A stretch of 58,268 bases of DNA from a virus. Under the pieces are notes generated by a model that was not told where the DNA came from, did no database searches, and saw only the letters and a program-made list of their open reading frames with translations. Position numbers and translations under genes: made by a program. Positions 34,951-42,618 of the stretch are shown here, one piece after another (position 1 is the stretch's first letter; the number at the start of each line of letters is the position of its first letter). The DNA is taken from positions 1-58,268 of IMG/VR virus record IMGVR_UViG_3300020178_000475; one strand, given 5' to 3'.

Positions 34951-37154
34951 ATTGTACCTTTCAGCATATTGCCCTGTAAACTCTTTGTAGCTCTAAATGT
35001 TTTTTGTTGCGCACTCACTGAAGATGATTCTATAGTTACAAGTGTTTGCAACTGTTGTATCATTGTATCAAACTTACTTGCCATTAAGTTACTCATTTGT
35101 TCTGCAACATTATTATTACTTATCGTATTTTGTCCATTTGTACCATTGTTCTGAACACTAGCATCAAGACTTTTAATGCCTTTCATAAGATTTTGCATAA
35201 CGCCCATACTAGTGTTTGCACTCATAACATTTGCTGGCCCTGATATAAATTCCGGTCCAGCTTCGCCTACCATACCGTACTCACCTGCACCAATGCGGCC
35301 ACCGTTTGCAAATCCTCCACTATACCTCGATGGATTAGCTTGATATCTTGCAACTTTACTTAATGTTTCGGCTTGTATATCTGCTAATCCTTCAACTGAG
35401 TTTATTATTACATCACTTAGGTGTGCTTCAGCTGCTGCAACTCTTTCAACTGCACCCGCTGCAATTGATGGTATCTCGCTTAATAATTCAGCTTGAGCAG
35501 ATTCAAGTGATGCACGAGCAGCAGCAATGTCATTTTGTGTGGTTGTAGCAGTTTCGTTAACATTTGTATCAGTAGTTGCTCCAGTTGCAGTTGTAGTTGC
35601 TCTTAAAGCCTCTTGTGTGGTTGTAGCAGTTTCGTTAACATTTGTATCAGTAGTTGCTCCAGTTGCAGTTGTAGTTGCTCCTAAAGCCTCAGCATCTGAA
35701 GTTGCTGATTGCATCTGTTCTCTCAGTTGGGCTACTATACTTCCATGACCTTGTTTTATTACTTCGCTATTTGTATCAAGAAATTCGGCTGCATTAAATA
35801 AGTTGTTGATGCCGCCTGAAAGTTCGTTGGCAATTGTTTCTGCGCTTGGCATCACCTCTGATATTTTATTCAATGCGGCAACTGCAACATTCTCAATGTG
35901 CGGAATAGTAGTTTCCATTACTGTTGTTGTTAGTGTGCGTAAATCTTCTTGTATGCCAATAGTTTTGTCAAATATACCTGTAGTCTGTTCCATCTGACGA
36001 GCTTGCTCTTGTAGTATTTGATTGTTGAGCGTTTCTCTAGCCTCTTCAGCAGTCATAGTTCCGTCGCTAACACTATCGACTGCATTCTTGTAGTTGTATC
36101 CAGCAGCACTTGCGTCTGCAAATGCACTTGATATATTAGACATACCACCTAGCATTGCAGTTTGTCTAAACTGTTCTGTGTCTTGGTAATCCATTGCAGC
36201 ACCAGTTGCTGCTTGTAAACTATCTTGGAAACTACGTATATCGCCAGCGTTAAACTGTTGGGCAGCAGCATACAAGTCATCGGCACCGCTGCCCATAGCA
36301 AGCAATGCAGCTCTTGTACTTTCAGTTGTAGGAGCTCCTCTAAGTGCAACATCTACAAATGCGTCAGCAGCATCTTTACCTAATGTGTTTTGCAGTTCTA
36401 CCAACTTGGTGGTAAATGCAGTTTGTTCTTCAGCAGTTTTATTTGACAAAAATGCATTAACATCACCTTGACGTCTACGTTCTTTCATTTCATCTGCAAG
36501 AGCGTCACGCTGTTTGCCTGTAAGTTTTGACAATCCGTCTAGTTCAACCATTAGATTTTTAGCAGCAGCAGCTTGTTGTTCTACACTTGCTCTATCTGTT
36601 CTACTGTTAGCATCACTTAGTTCGCCATAGAGGGCAAGATTTTCATTTATGTCAGCTGTTGTAAATCCTAACTGTCGAAGTTTAGTGCCTAGTTCTGCAC
36701 TATCAAGTATTGTAGTTGATACTGCTTTAAATCTAGATATAGCTATATCTGTTGTGCCACCGAAAGCTCTTAAAGATTCAGAGTTCTTTTTCAAGAATCC
36801 TGTCATTTCTTCAACACTCAATCCAAGTTCAGCAGCAGATACTTTTACATCTTTTATTTCTTTGCCAAATGTAGCACCTACACTGGTAAGTTGTTGATAT
36901 TCAGCAAGACTAGCTTCGGCGAACTGCGACAACCCATCAACTAGTTTGCCAACAGTTTTTCCAAACAATCCAGTGTTAGCTGAAATAGCGCCACTGTATG
37001 CACTTAGTTGTTGCTGTCCAGTAAGAAGTGCGCCGCCTAGGCCGAGCGCAGCTTTAGTAGTACCTGATAGAGCTTTTCCAGCTGCGCCTGCACCGGTGCC
37101 GAGAGTACCTAATAATGTATTTAAACCACCGCCGGCTGTTGTTTCTTCTGCCAA
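34947..37154 (-). CDS. Tail tape-measure protein
   Basis: A 735-aa protein that would set tail length and travel through the tail tube. Evidence: a helical, Ala/Thr/Gln-rich body with a TMP-type N-terminal region (VSAAELGLSVEEMTGFLKKN). The C-terminal GGRIGAGEYGMVGEAGPEF motif is typical of tape measures. A perfect 26-residue tandem duplication lies in the rod. The start is TTG 37154 with AGGAG 10 nt before. No in-frame ATG precedes it. It is divergent from the gp26-type chaperone gene, matching the chaperone-tape-measure pairing of tailed phages. In T4 this role belongs to gp29, to which I see no direct similarity. Confidence 0.8.
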   Translation of the reverse strand: MAEETTAGGGLNTLLGTLGTGAGAAGKALSGTTKAALGLGGALLTGQQQLSAYSGAISANTGLFGKTVGKLVDGLSQFAEASLAEYQQLTSVGATFGKEIKDVKVSAAELGLSVEEMTGFLKKNSESLRAFGGTTDIAISRFKAVSTTILDSAELGTKLRQLGFTTADINENLALYGELSDANSRTDRASVEQQAAAAKNLMVELDGLSKLTGKQRDALADEMKERRRQGDVNAFLSNKTAEEQTAFTTKLVELQNTLGKDAADAFVDVALRGAPTTESTRAALLAMGSGADDLYAAAQQFNAGDIRSFQDSLQAATGAAMDYQDTEQFRQTAMLGGMSNISSAFADASAAGYNYKNAVDSVSDGTMTAEEARETLNNQILQEQARQMEQTTGIFDKTIGIQEDLRTLTTTVMETTIPHIENVAVAALNKISEVMPSAETIANELSGGINNLFNAAEFLDTNSEVIKQGHGSIVAQLREQMQSATSDAEALGATTTATGATTDTNVNETATTTQEALRATTTATGATTDTNVNETATTTQNDIAAARASLESAQAELLSEIPSIAAGAVERVAAAEAHLSDVIINSVEGLADIQAETLSKVARYQANPSRYSGGFANGGRIGAGEYGMVGEAGPEFISGPANVMSANTSMGVMQNLMKGIKSLDASVQNNGTNGQNTISNNNVAEQMSNLMASKFDTMIQQLQTLVTIESSSVSAQQKTFRATKSLQGNMLKGTI
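35535..35690 (-). repeat. Two-copy 78-bp tandem repeat in the tape measure
   Basis: Copies at 35535-35612 and 35613-35690 differ at only a few bases. Each encodes 26 residues around ATTTATGATTDTNVNETATT. Because tape-measure length sets tail length, this is a recent length change of about 26 residues. Confidence 0.85.
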
Positions 37155-37180
37155 AACGTTAAACTCCTACTTAACTATAG

Positions 37181-37189
37181 AATAAATAT
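37181..37189 (+). promoter_or_regulatory. Late-promoter motif AATAAATAT for the chaperone gene
   Basis: AATAAATAT on the plus strand, 32 bp before the gp26-type ATG. It faces an opposite-strand late motif at 37198-37206, only 8 bp away. Confidence 0.5.
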
Positions 37190-37197
37190 AGCTAGTA

Positions 37198-37206
37198 GTA
37201 TTTACC
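37198..37206 (-). promoter_or_regulatory. Late-promoter motif GGTAAATAC for the tape measure
   Basis: GGTAAATAC on the minus strand, about 44 bp before the TTG start of the tape measure. Its predicted transcript start falls inside the opposing promoter motif. Confidence 0.5.
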
Positions 37207-37220
37207 TTATAGGAACTCCC

Positions 37221-38060
37221 ATGGAAAAAACAGAAAGTCCACTAAAAAAATATCGTAGACAGCCCAAGTTATATTTTAATATTCCTAGCAACGGAAAATG
37301 GTATAATGAAAAAGTATTAGCTGAAAATACGTACACTAATCTAGCTGTGTTTAGTATGACAGCTAGTGATGAAATATTATTTAAAACACCAGATGCACTT
37401 ATCAACGGCGATGCAACTGCAAAAAATATTAGTAGCTGTATTCCAGCTATATTAGATCCGTGGGCTATAAAAACATTAGATCTTGATGCAATACTAATAG
37501 CAATACGAATGTCTTCGTATGGCGACACAATGAATGTTTCCGCTAAATGTAAAAAATGCGGCTCTGACAATCAATACGAAGTTGGACTACAAAAATATTT
37601 AGATTACTTTTCAACAAAAGAGTTTGAAGATAAAGTATACTACGAAAACTTTGTTGTGCATATCGAGCCATTGAGCTATAAACAATGGACTGATATACAA
37701 AAACAACAAACAGCATACCAACGTGCATTAAATTTAAATGTCAGTAAAATCAAAGAAGAAGCTGAAAAAGAAAAGTTTATACAAGATGTTATTGATAAAA
37801 TAAATGTGTTGGTTGCTCAAGCAATACTTGATCAAGTTGTTGCTGTTGAAGTTGACGGGCAAGTTGAAACTGATAGAAAAGAAATAGATGATTTTCTCGA
37901 GCAAGCTGACGTAGGTTTATTTCACGAACTTAAAAGAGTGATTGAAAAAAATACATTGGAATGGCGTCTCGAGCCTGAATCAATAAAATGTAATGAATGT
38001 GAGCATGAAGATATTGTTAGGATATCATTGGACACATCAGATTTTTTCGTACAAGGCTAA
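37221..38060 (+). CDS. gp26: gp26-like baseplate hub/tail assembly chaperone (zero frame)
   Basis: A 279-aa protein of the T4 gp26/T4_baseplate type. The N-terminus YRRQPKLYFNIPSNGKWY and MTASDEILFKTPDALINGDA are the conserved family start. A zinc-ribbon pair is visible: CKKCGSDNQYEV at about residue 112 and CNECEHEDIVRISL near the C-terminus. An acidic-helical insert lies between. Longer than T4 gp26 (208 aa). In T4 gp26 is needed for central-hub assembly. Here it lies divergently beside the tape measure and carries a -1 frameshift signal at its 3' end, like the G/GT tail chaperones of other phages. AGGA lies 7 nt before ATG 37221. Confidence 0.82.
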   Translation: MEKTESPLKKYRRQPKLYFNIPSNGKWYNEKVLAENTYTNLAVFSMTASDEILFKTPDALINGDATAKNISSCIPAILDPWAIKTLDLDAILIAIRMSSYGDTMNVSAKCKKCGSDNQYEVGLQKYLDYFSTKEFEDKVYYENFVVHIEPLSYKQWTDIQKQQTAYQRALNLNVSKIKEEAEKEKFIQDVIDKINVLVAQAILDQVVAVEVDGQVETDRKEIDDFLEQADVGLFHELKRVIEKNTLEWRLEPESIKCNECEHEDIVRISLDTSDFFVQG

Positions 38061-38095
38061 CGAGCCTAGAAGACTCTGATATACTTTCGTTAGCC
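38042..38095 (+). promoter_or_regulatory. Programmed -1 ribosomal frameshift signal
   Basis: Slippery heptamer T TTT TTC (38042-38048) lies in the gp26 frame (GAT TTT TTC). A 6-nt spacer follows. Then comes an 8-bp perfect stem GGCTAACG (38055-38062) with CGTTAGCC (38088-38095), extendable by A-T and G-T pairs. A smaller alternative hairpin AGGCT/AGCCT covers the same place. The zero-frame stop TAA (38058-38060) is inside the stem. Geometry is textbook for -1 frameshifting. Confidence 0.8.
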
Positions 38096-38281
38096 AAAGA
38101 TTTTGAAAATAATATCAAACAAATAAAAGACAACGCATACCGACTTAGTTGGTACATGCGTGGCGGGATCTCAGTTGATCAAATACTTTACGATACAGAT
38201 TTAGAAGATCACGATATCATTGGCAATATTATAAAAGATAATATTGAAAATACCAAAAACTCAAAGATGCCGTTGATTTAA
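38048..38281 (+). CDS. -1 frame extension of gp26 (77 codons; GT-like tail chaperone)
   Basis: The -1 frame is open from 38021 to TAA 38279-38281. It contains no ATG, GTG or TTG before a Met well inside the domain, so it cannot easily start independently. The 77 residues (RTRLTSLEDSDILSLAKDF..., then NAYRLSWYMRGGISVDQIL and DLEDHDIIGNII) are a typical small acidic helical phage domain. They look real, with a conserved-type RLSWYMRGG turn. The frameshifted product would have 353 residues (276 + 77). T4 has a separate gp51 hub-assembly gene; whether this extension replaces gp51 is speculation. It ends exactly where the convergent gene begins its stop codon (38282). Confidence 0.72.
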   Translation, partial: RTRLTSLEDSDILSLAKDFENNIKQIKDNAYRLSWYMRGGISVDQILYDTDLEDHDIIGNIIKDNIENTKNSKMPLI

Positions 38282-39628
38282 TTACTGAGGGCCTGGCACT
38301 GCATCTGGATTCGTAGGCATACCTGGTTCGCTAGTTTGTGCAGTAGGTTCAGCAGGATTCTCAGATGCATCTATAGGATTGAGACCTAACGTACCTGTTA
38401 GCAGTGTTTCTCGTCTACCCTCAGGTATGTAAGGAACCAATCTACTTTTTTGACTTGGCGGAAACAATAATGTTCCAAACACTAACTTGGCCCATTCACT
38501 TTCGCCGTAGTACTCTCCTGTAACACCTTCGGTTTCTTTTGGATCAAACCCTGATATTGCTTTAGCTAGAGCGCCAGTGCCAAACTTTCCATCAAGAGCA
38601 ATAGCAGCTTGATTGGTAATATTTTCTAGACTTCTTCCTGTATTAACAAAAATATCTTTGAATGTGCTATCAACAATAATTTCTGCCAACCAGCGTTGTA
38701 TACTTGATGTACTTAAAATTAGTGGTATTACTATCCATAATGCTTCAGTGACAATCATACTTAAAAATGCAGCTGGAGCACCTGCACCTGTGAGTGCAAC
38801 AGACAGTTGTCCGGCTCTAACTACTGATCTTATTGGTGCCATAAGTGCTCTTACAAATCGAATTTTTGTAAGTAATCTTGCACATTGAGCTGCATAATAG
38901 GCTACTAGTTGTCCTTGGAGTATGTTTCTAATATCTTGTAATCTTTGAACGTCTCCACCAGATTGTTCAGCTTGTTCAATTTCTAGATTTATATTTTCAA
39001 TTTCTACCATCATTCCCCAGAAGGGACCTACAATAGATGCTGTTGTTCCAAGTAATCCTATTACAACTTTAAACATTCGATTTTGTAGGAGGCGGCCGAG
39101 TCTACTACTACGAGCTTTTTGTACATTTGCGTAATCTTCTGCTGTTGCATTTCTAATAGCTCTACCAAGAGAAAACGATCTTTTAAAATCGCCTTTGAGT
39201 TTGCCATCTTTGATTTCTGTATCGATTGTGTTTGAAATTTGTGCAGGAGTTCTACTGCTTAAATCGTCAACTCTTGCTTGTATTTTTTCTGCATCTGCTC
39301 GAGTTGTAGTATTAACTACAGTTGTTGTATCAGGTAGAGTTACCATAAATCTATCGTCAGCAAGTCGTTGTACACCAGGTGTTAGTTTAAATACACCTCG
39401 ACCAACTGGGTTACTTGTTCTCCACTGAGATGTTAGTTGTCTGCCAACACCAGTTGGTGCAGGTCTTCCATTACTGCCGTCAGGTTTGACCTCAGTCCAC
39501 ATTTGTCCGCGCCACTTGTACGTTTTACCATCGAGATCGGTAGTAGTACCAACTTCAGGAACTCGTGTATCAGTTTCATCTTCGAATATCAAATGTGTTT
39601 TTTTTAATGTTACTTCGCTCAGTTTCAT
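38282..39628 (-). CDS. Membrane-like protein of unknown function, 448 aa
   Basis: Not recognised. The N-terminal ~150 residues are soluble and rich in Thr, Val and Arg (MKLSEVTLKKTHLIFEDE). The centre has at least three hydrophobic stretches that could be membrane spans: MFKVVIGLLGTTASIVGPFW at about residue 185, an Ala/Leu helix at about 245-300 ending AFLSMIVTEALWIVIPLIL, and weaker ones between. The C-terminus is a Pro/Ser/Glu-rich disordered tail ending in PGPQ. It is transcribed by its own late-promoter motif and ends head to head with the tail chaperone extension. Candidates include an injected inner-membrane channel protein or a lysis-time membrane protein, with no direct evidence for either. 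Confidence 0.6.
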   Translation of the reverse strand: MKLSEVTLKKTHLIFEDETDTRVPEVGTTTDLDGKTYKWRGQMWTEVKPDGSNGRPAPTGVGRQLTSQWRTSNPVGRGVFKLTPGVQRLADDRFMVTLPDTTTVVNTTTRADAEKIQARVDDLSSRTPAQISNTIDTEIKDGKLKGDFKRSFSLGRAIRNATAEDYANVQKARSSRLGRLLQNRMFKVVIGLLGTTASIVGPFWGMMVEIENINLEIEQAEQSGGDVQRLQDIRNILQGQLVAYYAAQCARLLTKIRFVRALMAPIRSVVRAGQLSVALTGAGAPAAFLSMIVTEALWIVIPLILSTSSIQRWLAEIIVDSTFKDIFVNTGRSLENITNQAAIALDGKFGTGALAKAISGFDPKETEGVTGEYYGESEWAKLVFGTLLFPPSQKSRLVPYIPEGRRETLLTGTLGLNPIDASENPAEPTAQTSEPGMPTNPDAVPGPQ

Positions 39629-39651
39629 AGATATATTCCAACTATCATAAT

Positions 39652-39660
39652 GTATTTATA
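39652..39660 (-). promoter_or_regulatory. Late-promoter motif TATAAATAC for the 448-aa gene
   Basis: Exact T4 late-type TATAAATA plus C, 24 bp before the gene start. It is part of the 19-nt sequence found also at 33183-33201. Confidence 0.65.
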
Positions 39661-39668
39661 TATTATAA

Positions 39669-39685
39669 GTTGAACTACGTTCAAC
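39669..39685. repeat. Inverted repeat GTTGAAC-TAC-GTTCAAC
   Basis: A perfect 7-bp inverted repeat with a 3-nt spacer, immediately upstream of the late motif at 39652-39660. It could be an operator-like site or the end of an upstream RNA. No protein or mechanism is identifiable. Confidence 0.6.
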
Positions 39686-39740
39686 TGTGTTTTCGTTTGC
39701 ACTCAACACATTTATATTTTTTTAGTAATATTTAAATAAG

Positions 39741-39759
39741 GCATATGCTTTGCATATGC
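39741..39759. repeat. Double palindrome GCATATGC-TTT-GCATATGC
   Basis: Two copies of the 8-bp palindrome GCATATGC, three bases apart. They can act as two binding sites for a dimeric regulator or as a hairpin in RNA. They lie between the late promoter and the structured region to the right. Confidence 0.6.
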
Positions 39760-39782
39760 ATTTAATATTATGTAGATTGATC

Positions 39783-40130
39783 TGGTCAGACGGAACCTGT
39801 TTAAGGGTTCCATCTTCTCAAACATTATGTGAGTATCACTAGCCGAGACATTGGAAGTAGGTGTTTGTTATACTGCTACACAATGGGCTCTGACCTTTCC
39901 CAACCTACGTCGACATCGTTGTTTCCAACTACCTCTCGCTTCGTTCCTATTGCTAAAGAGTTTTTATGTGTAATGTGCAGTTTTTCGACAGCCAACAATC
40001 TATCTATACCAACCTGTGAGCCCAATTTGTTTGATGGCTTCCTACCTCTGGGTAGTCAATCAGTATGTTACGTGTGCTCCTATACGGTAGCTTTTTCCAC
40101 AGCGGTGTGTATGAACTGGCCCGCCAACCT
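39783..40130. ncRNA. Structured non-coding candidate region (~350 nt)
   Basis: No credible protein is encoded: a 108-aa plus-strand frame (GTG 39829) is Cys- and Pro-rich and unlike its neighbours. By eye the composition is more GC-rich than the flanks. Self-complementary pairs are frequent: GGTCAGA (39785-39791) with TCTGACC (39891-39897); GGAACC/GGTTCC; CTACC-TCTG-GGTAG; GTTG-TTTC-CAAC (minus strand GTTG-GAAA-CAAC, a GNRA loop); AGCCA-ACAA with TTGT..TGGCT. The GNRA loop favours the minus strand, but a weak TTGCAT-N17-TAGATT promoter would favour plus. It lies beside a GIY-YIG gene. No known family recognised. Confidence 0.45.
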
Positions 40131-40579
40131 TATGTGTTGGATTGTTTTGCCTTGATGGAATGTTCTAGCAATGCCTGTTTGAGTTTGTCTGATCCGCCGA
40201 CTCTAACATTAATAATACCATTATAGTATTCATCTGTTTCAAGTACTCTGCGATCAAACTGTTCTCGTGCCTCTATGTAGGACATTTCGCCTCTACCTTT
40301 ACATAGGTATAATATTTCTCTTGTAAACTTATCTTTGCCTAGTGCTGCTACGTCTGCGTTTAGTCTGTCTGAACTACCGTAGTATGTTCTCCAGTCGCTT
40401 TCTTTGTAGCCGCGTCTTTTATTTTTCTTGCCTTTTAAAGGTGGCTTAGTAGTTTTGAACTTTGCTAGTTTTTTGCCTATGTATTTTTGATTGTTAGTAA
40501 GGTTGGTGATAAGATAAACAAATCCTTCATACTCATCTGGTATTTCAGTTATTTCTTTACCTCGATATGTCCAACTCAT
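40130..40579 (-). CDS. GIY-YIG endonuclease-like protein (Seg-type)
   Basis: A 149-aa protein with the GIY-YIG core: FVYLITNLTNNQKYIGKKLAKFKT (Y, YIG and Lys/Arg positions seen at about residues 20-42). SDWRTYYGSSDRL and the Glu-bearing helix SYIEAREQFDRRVLETDEYYN follow, which would supply the metal-binding Glu. Such proteins in T4-like phages are freestanding homing-type nucleases (Seg type) or domesticated relatives that cut DNA sequence-specifically. It is the last gene of the gp55-47-46 transcript and sits beside a non-coding structured region. That could reflect a mobile-element remnant, or the protein may simply be a conserved phage nuclease. Confidence 0.72.
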   Translation of the reverse strand: MSWTYRGKEITEIPDEYEGFVYLITNLTNNQKYIGKKLAKFKTTKPPLKGKKNKRRGYKESDWRTYYGSSDRLNADVAALGKDKFTREILYLCKGRGEMSYIEAREQFDRRVLETDEYYNGIINVRVGGSDKLKQALLEHSIKAKQSNT

Positions 40580-40630
40580 ACAGTAGTTACTTGTTTGCCT
40601 TTACCTCACGTGCCTTTTTTGAATAAATGC

Positions 40631-40840
40631 CTATGTGTCTCTATTATTACGTAGTTCGGTTATGTGTTTTTCATATTTGTCTATTATTTCGTCTTGCCTT
40701 TGTTTTGCTAATCCCATTAGCAGCCTTAATTCTCTCCGAGCAGTACGTTTTGTACTTTCACTCGGTCTTCTTTCAAAAGTTTCGCTGGCTTTCAAGTAAC
40801 TTAACACAGCTTGCATTATTTGATCGTGAGTATCGTTCAT
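40631..40840 (-). CDS. Small helical protein (69 aa), Hc1/histone-H1-like pattern
   Basis: A 69-aa protein (MNDTHDQIMQAVLSYLKASE...TKRTARRELRLLMGLAKQRQDEII). The pattern HDQI...Y..A...FE.......A.R.LR.L..LAK.RR.EI resembles the short Hc1-like basic helical proteins found in cyanobacteria and their phages. DNA binding is plausible. It starts one base into the gp46 stop (TAATG), so it is translated with the recombination genes. The family assignment is weak and made from memory of the pattern. Confidence 0.6.
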   Translation of the reverse strand: MNDTHDQIMQAVLSYLKASETFERRPSESTKRTARRELRLLMGLAKQRQDEIIDKYEKHITELRNNRDT

Positions 40841-42618
40841 TATTCTACAATATCAATATCATTCTCGTAACTAGTAAATCCGTTTTCCTTAATCACTTTC
40901 ATGACATGATTCACTCTGCCTATTAGTTCGTCTTTGTGTGAGATTAAGAAAACATTTTTACTACGTTCTCTACCCATTTTCTTTAGTACAGCAAGTGCTG
41001 ACTCAACGCCAGCAGTGTCCATGCCACTGTCAATAAGTTCGTCAATAAACAACAAGTTAATACCTTGATACAATGACTCCCAAACATCTCTAAATGCCCA
41101 ACTCATGCCTAGTATCAGCCTGTTGCGCTCGCCTCGACTCAAGTTATCAAAGTCCAAGTCTTGTCCTAGCTGAGTAATCTCAGTTGACAAATCGTTTTGG
41201 AACTGAACTTGATGCGGCAAGCCTAGTTTATCAAGATAGTATGTGAGCCTATTGTTCAAGTACGCTAAGTTTTGATCTATAATCTTTTTACGAATGAACG
41301 AATCTTTGTTTGTCAACAGTTTAAGCAAAAACTCTTGGTGTTCTTTGAGTAACGTAAGCTGGTTAACTGGTTCCCAATCGATATTTTGTAGTGCTGTCTC
41401 TGTTAAATCGTCAATCTGTGTTTGATATGGATCTTCTTCTTGCTGTTTACTTATTAATGTACTGCGCAAGTTATCTACGTTGTTTCTATGTTCGTATGCT
41501 TCTTTAGCACTTTCGTAAAACGTAGTAGGCTTGCCGTTGATATCGCCAATCTCTTCTAATAGCTGCATAGTTGTGTTTAGTTTACTTGAAACTTCGCTTT
41601 GATATGCAACTGCATCATCTAGTTCTTGTACTTTTAGCGATTCAATCTCAGCTTTTTTGTCTGCATGTAGCTCTTGACCGCAAGTATAACATGTTGCATC
41701 CTTTAATTCTAAGATGTCTTTATTAACCTTTTCAACACTAGTAGTAGCACGCCGTAGTGCAGGCTCGAGTGTGCTTAACTCTTTCCTTAAAGAGGTTAGT
41801 TTGTTGTTGTGTTCAGTCCAGCTAGCCAGTTTTTCATGTGCATCAAGCTCATATTCAATGTCCAACTTCTCTAATTCTTCAATCCCTGCTGCTAATCTAT
41901 CTTGATCTTGTCTACTTTTGCTTTGCCAAGCACGTTGTCTACCTGCAAGTGTTTCAATACTCTGCTCAATCTTTTTATTTGCAGCTTCGATGGCATTGAT
42001 CTTTAATGTTTCTTCTGTGATAGCATCTTTTGTCTGTTTTACTTTTTCTTTTAAGCTATCTGCTTTTTCGGTAAGAATAGTAATGCCCAATAACTGCTCA
42101 ATAATAGCACGTTGATCGTTTGCTCGCATACTTAGGAAAGGTTCTGTGTAAGTATTGAGTGCAACTACGTGTTTAAACATATCATGGCTCATGTCAAGCA
42201 AACTATTGATATCTTCTTGTGTTTTTCTACTATCGCCTTGCGATTCGTCGTGTAAATCATCCTTTTGTTCGTGATTGTTCACGTAAAACTTGAGAACATT
42301 TGGAGATCTACCACGCTCGATGCGGTATTGGTTAGTACCTATACCGAAGTTAAGAGTAACTAACATGCCTTTGCTGTTGGTTTTGTTGATCAAGTTGTTG
42401 CGTTTGATGTTTGTAAGAGCTGTACCATACAATGCATAGCTTAATGCGTTGATGATAGTAGTCTTACCTGTACCATTACGTGATCCAGTGTCGTCTCCGC
42501 CTTGATCTAAGTTCTCTCCTAGTACAAGTGTTAGTTGTTCTTTGTTGAAGTCTACAGCCTGAGTAACATTACCCACACTCATGAAGTTCTTTACGGTTAA
42601 GTCTTGTATTTTAATCAT
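40840..42618 (-). CDS. gp46: Recombination endonuclease subunit gp46 (SbcC/Rad50-like ATPase)
   Basis: A 592-aa SMC-type ATPase that, with gp47, resects DNA ends for phage recombination-dependent replication. Walker A is at about residues 45-54 (RNGTGKTT preceded by GS). A long coiled coil follows. The zinc hook CYTCGQELH (CxxC) sits at about 309. The ABC signature LSRGERNRLIL is at about 492 and Walker B NLLFIDELIDSGMD at about 525. Length is close to T4 gp46 (560 aa). It overlaps the gp47 stop by ATGA. It is downstream of gp55 and gp47 under the sigma70 promoter at 44533. Confidence 0.95.
   Translation of the reverse strand: MIKIQDLTVKNFMSVGNVTQAVDFNKEQLTLVLGENLDQGGDDTGSRNGTGKTTIINALSYALYGTALTNIKRNNLINKTNSKGMLVTLNFGIGTNQYRIERGRSPNVLKFYVNNHEQKDDLHDESQGDSRKTQEDINSLLDMSHDMFKHVVALNTYTEPFLSMRANDQRAIIEQLLGITILTEKADSLKEKVKQTKDAITEETLKINAIEAANKKIEQSIETLAGRQRAWQSKSRQDQDRLAAGIEELEKLDIEYELDAHEKLASWTEHNNKLTSLRKELSTLEPALRRATTSVEKVNKDILELKDATCYTCGQELHADKKAEIESLKVQELDDAVAYQSEVSSKLNTTMQLLEEIGDINGKPTTFYESAKEAYEHRNNVDNLRSTLISKQQEEDPYQTQIDDLTETALQNIDWEPVNQLTLLKEHQEFLLKLLTNKDSFIRKKIIDQNLAYLNNRLTYYLDKLGLPHQVQFQNDLSTEITQLGQDLDFDNLSRGERNRLILGMSWAFRDVWESLYQGINLLFIDELIDSGMDTAGVESALAVLKKMGRERSKNVFLISHKDELIGRVNHVMKVIKENGFTSYENDIDIVE

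Noticed and set aside
38150-38281. Independent small gene starting at the internal ATG of the -1 frame
   Set aside because: It would remove half of the helical domain including the conserved-looking AYRLSWY part, and no ribosome site precedes that ATG.
39829-40155. 108-aa plus-strand frame (GTG start, Cys/Pro-rich)
   Set aside because: Composition and codon use differ from real genes here, it has no ribosome site and it runs into the opposite-strand GIY-YIG gene. Better explained as a structured RNA region.
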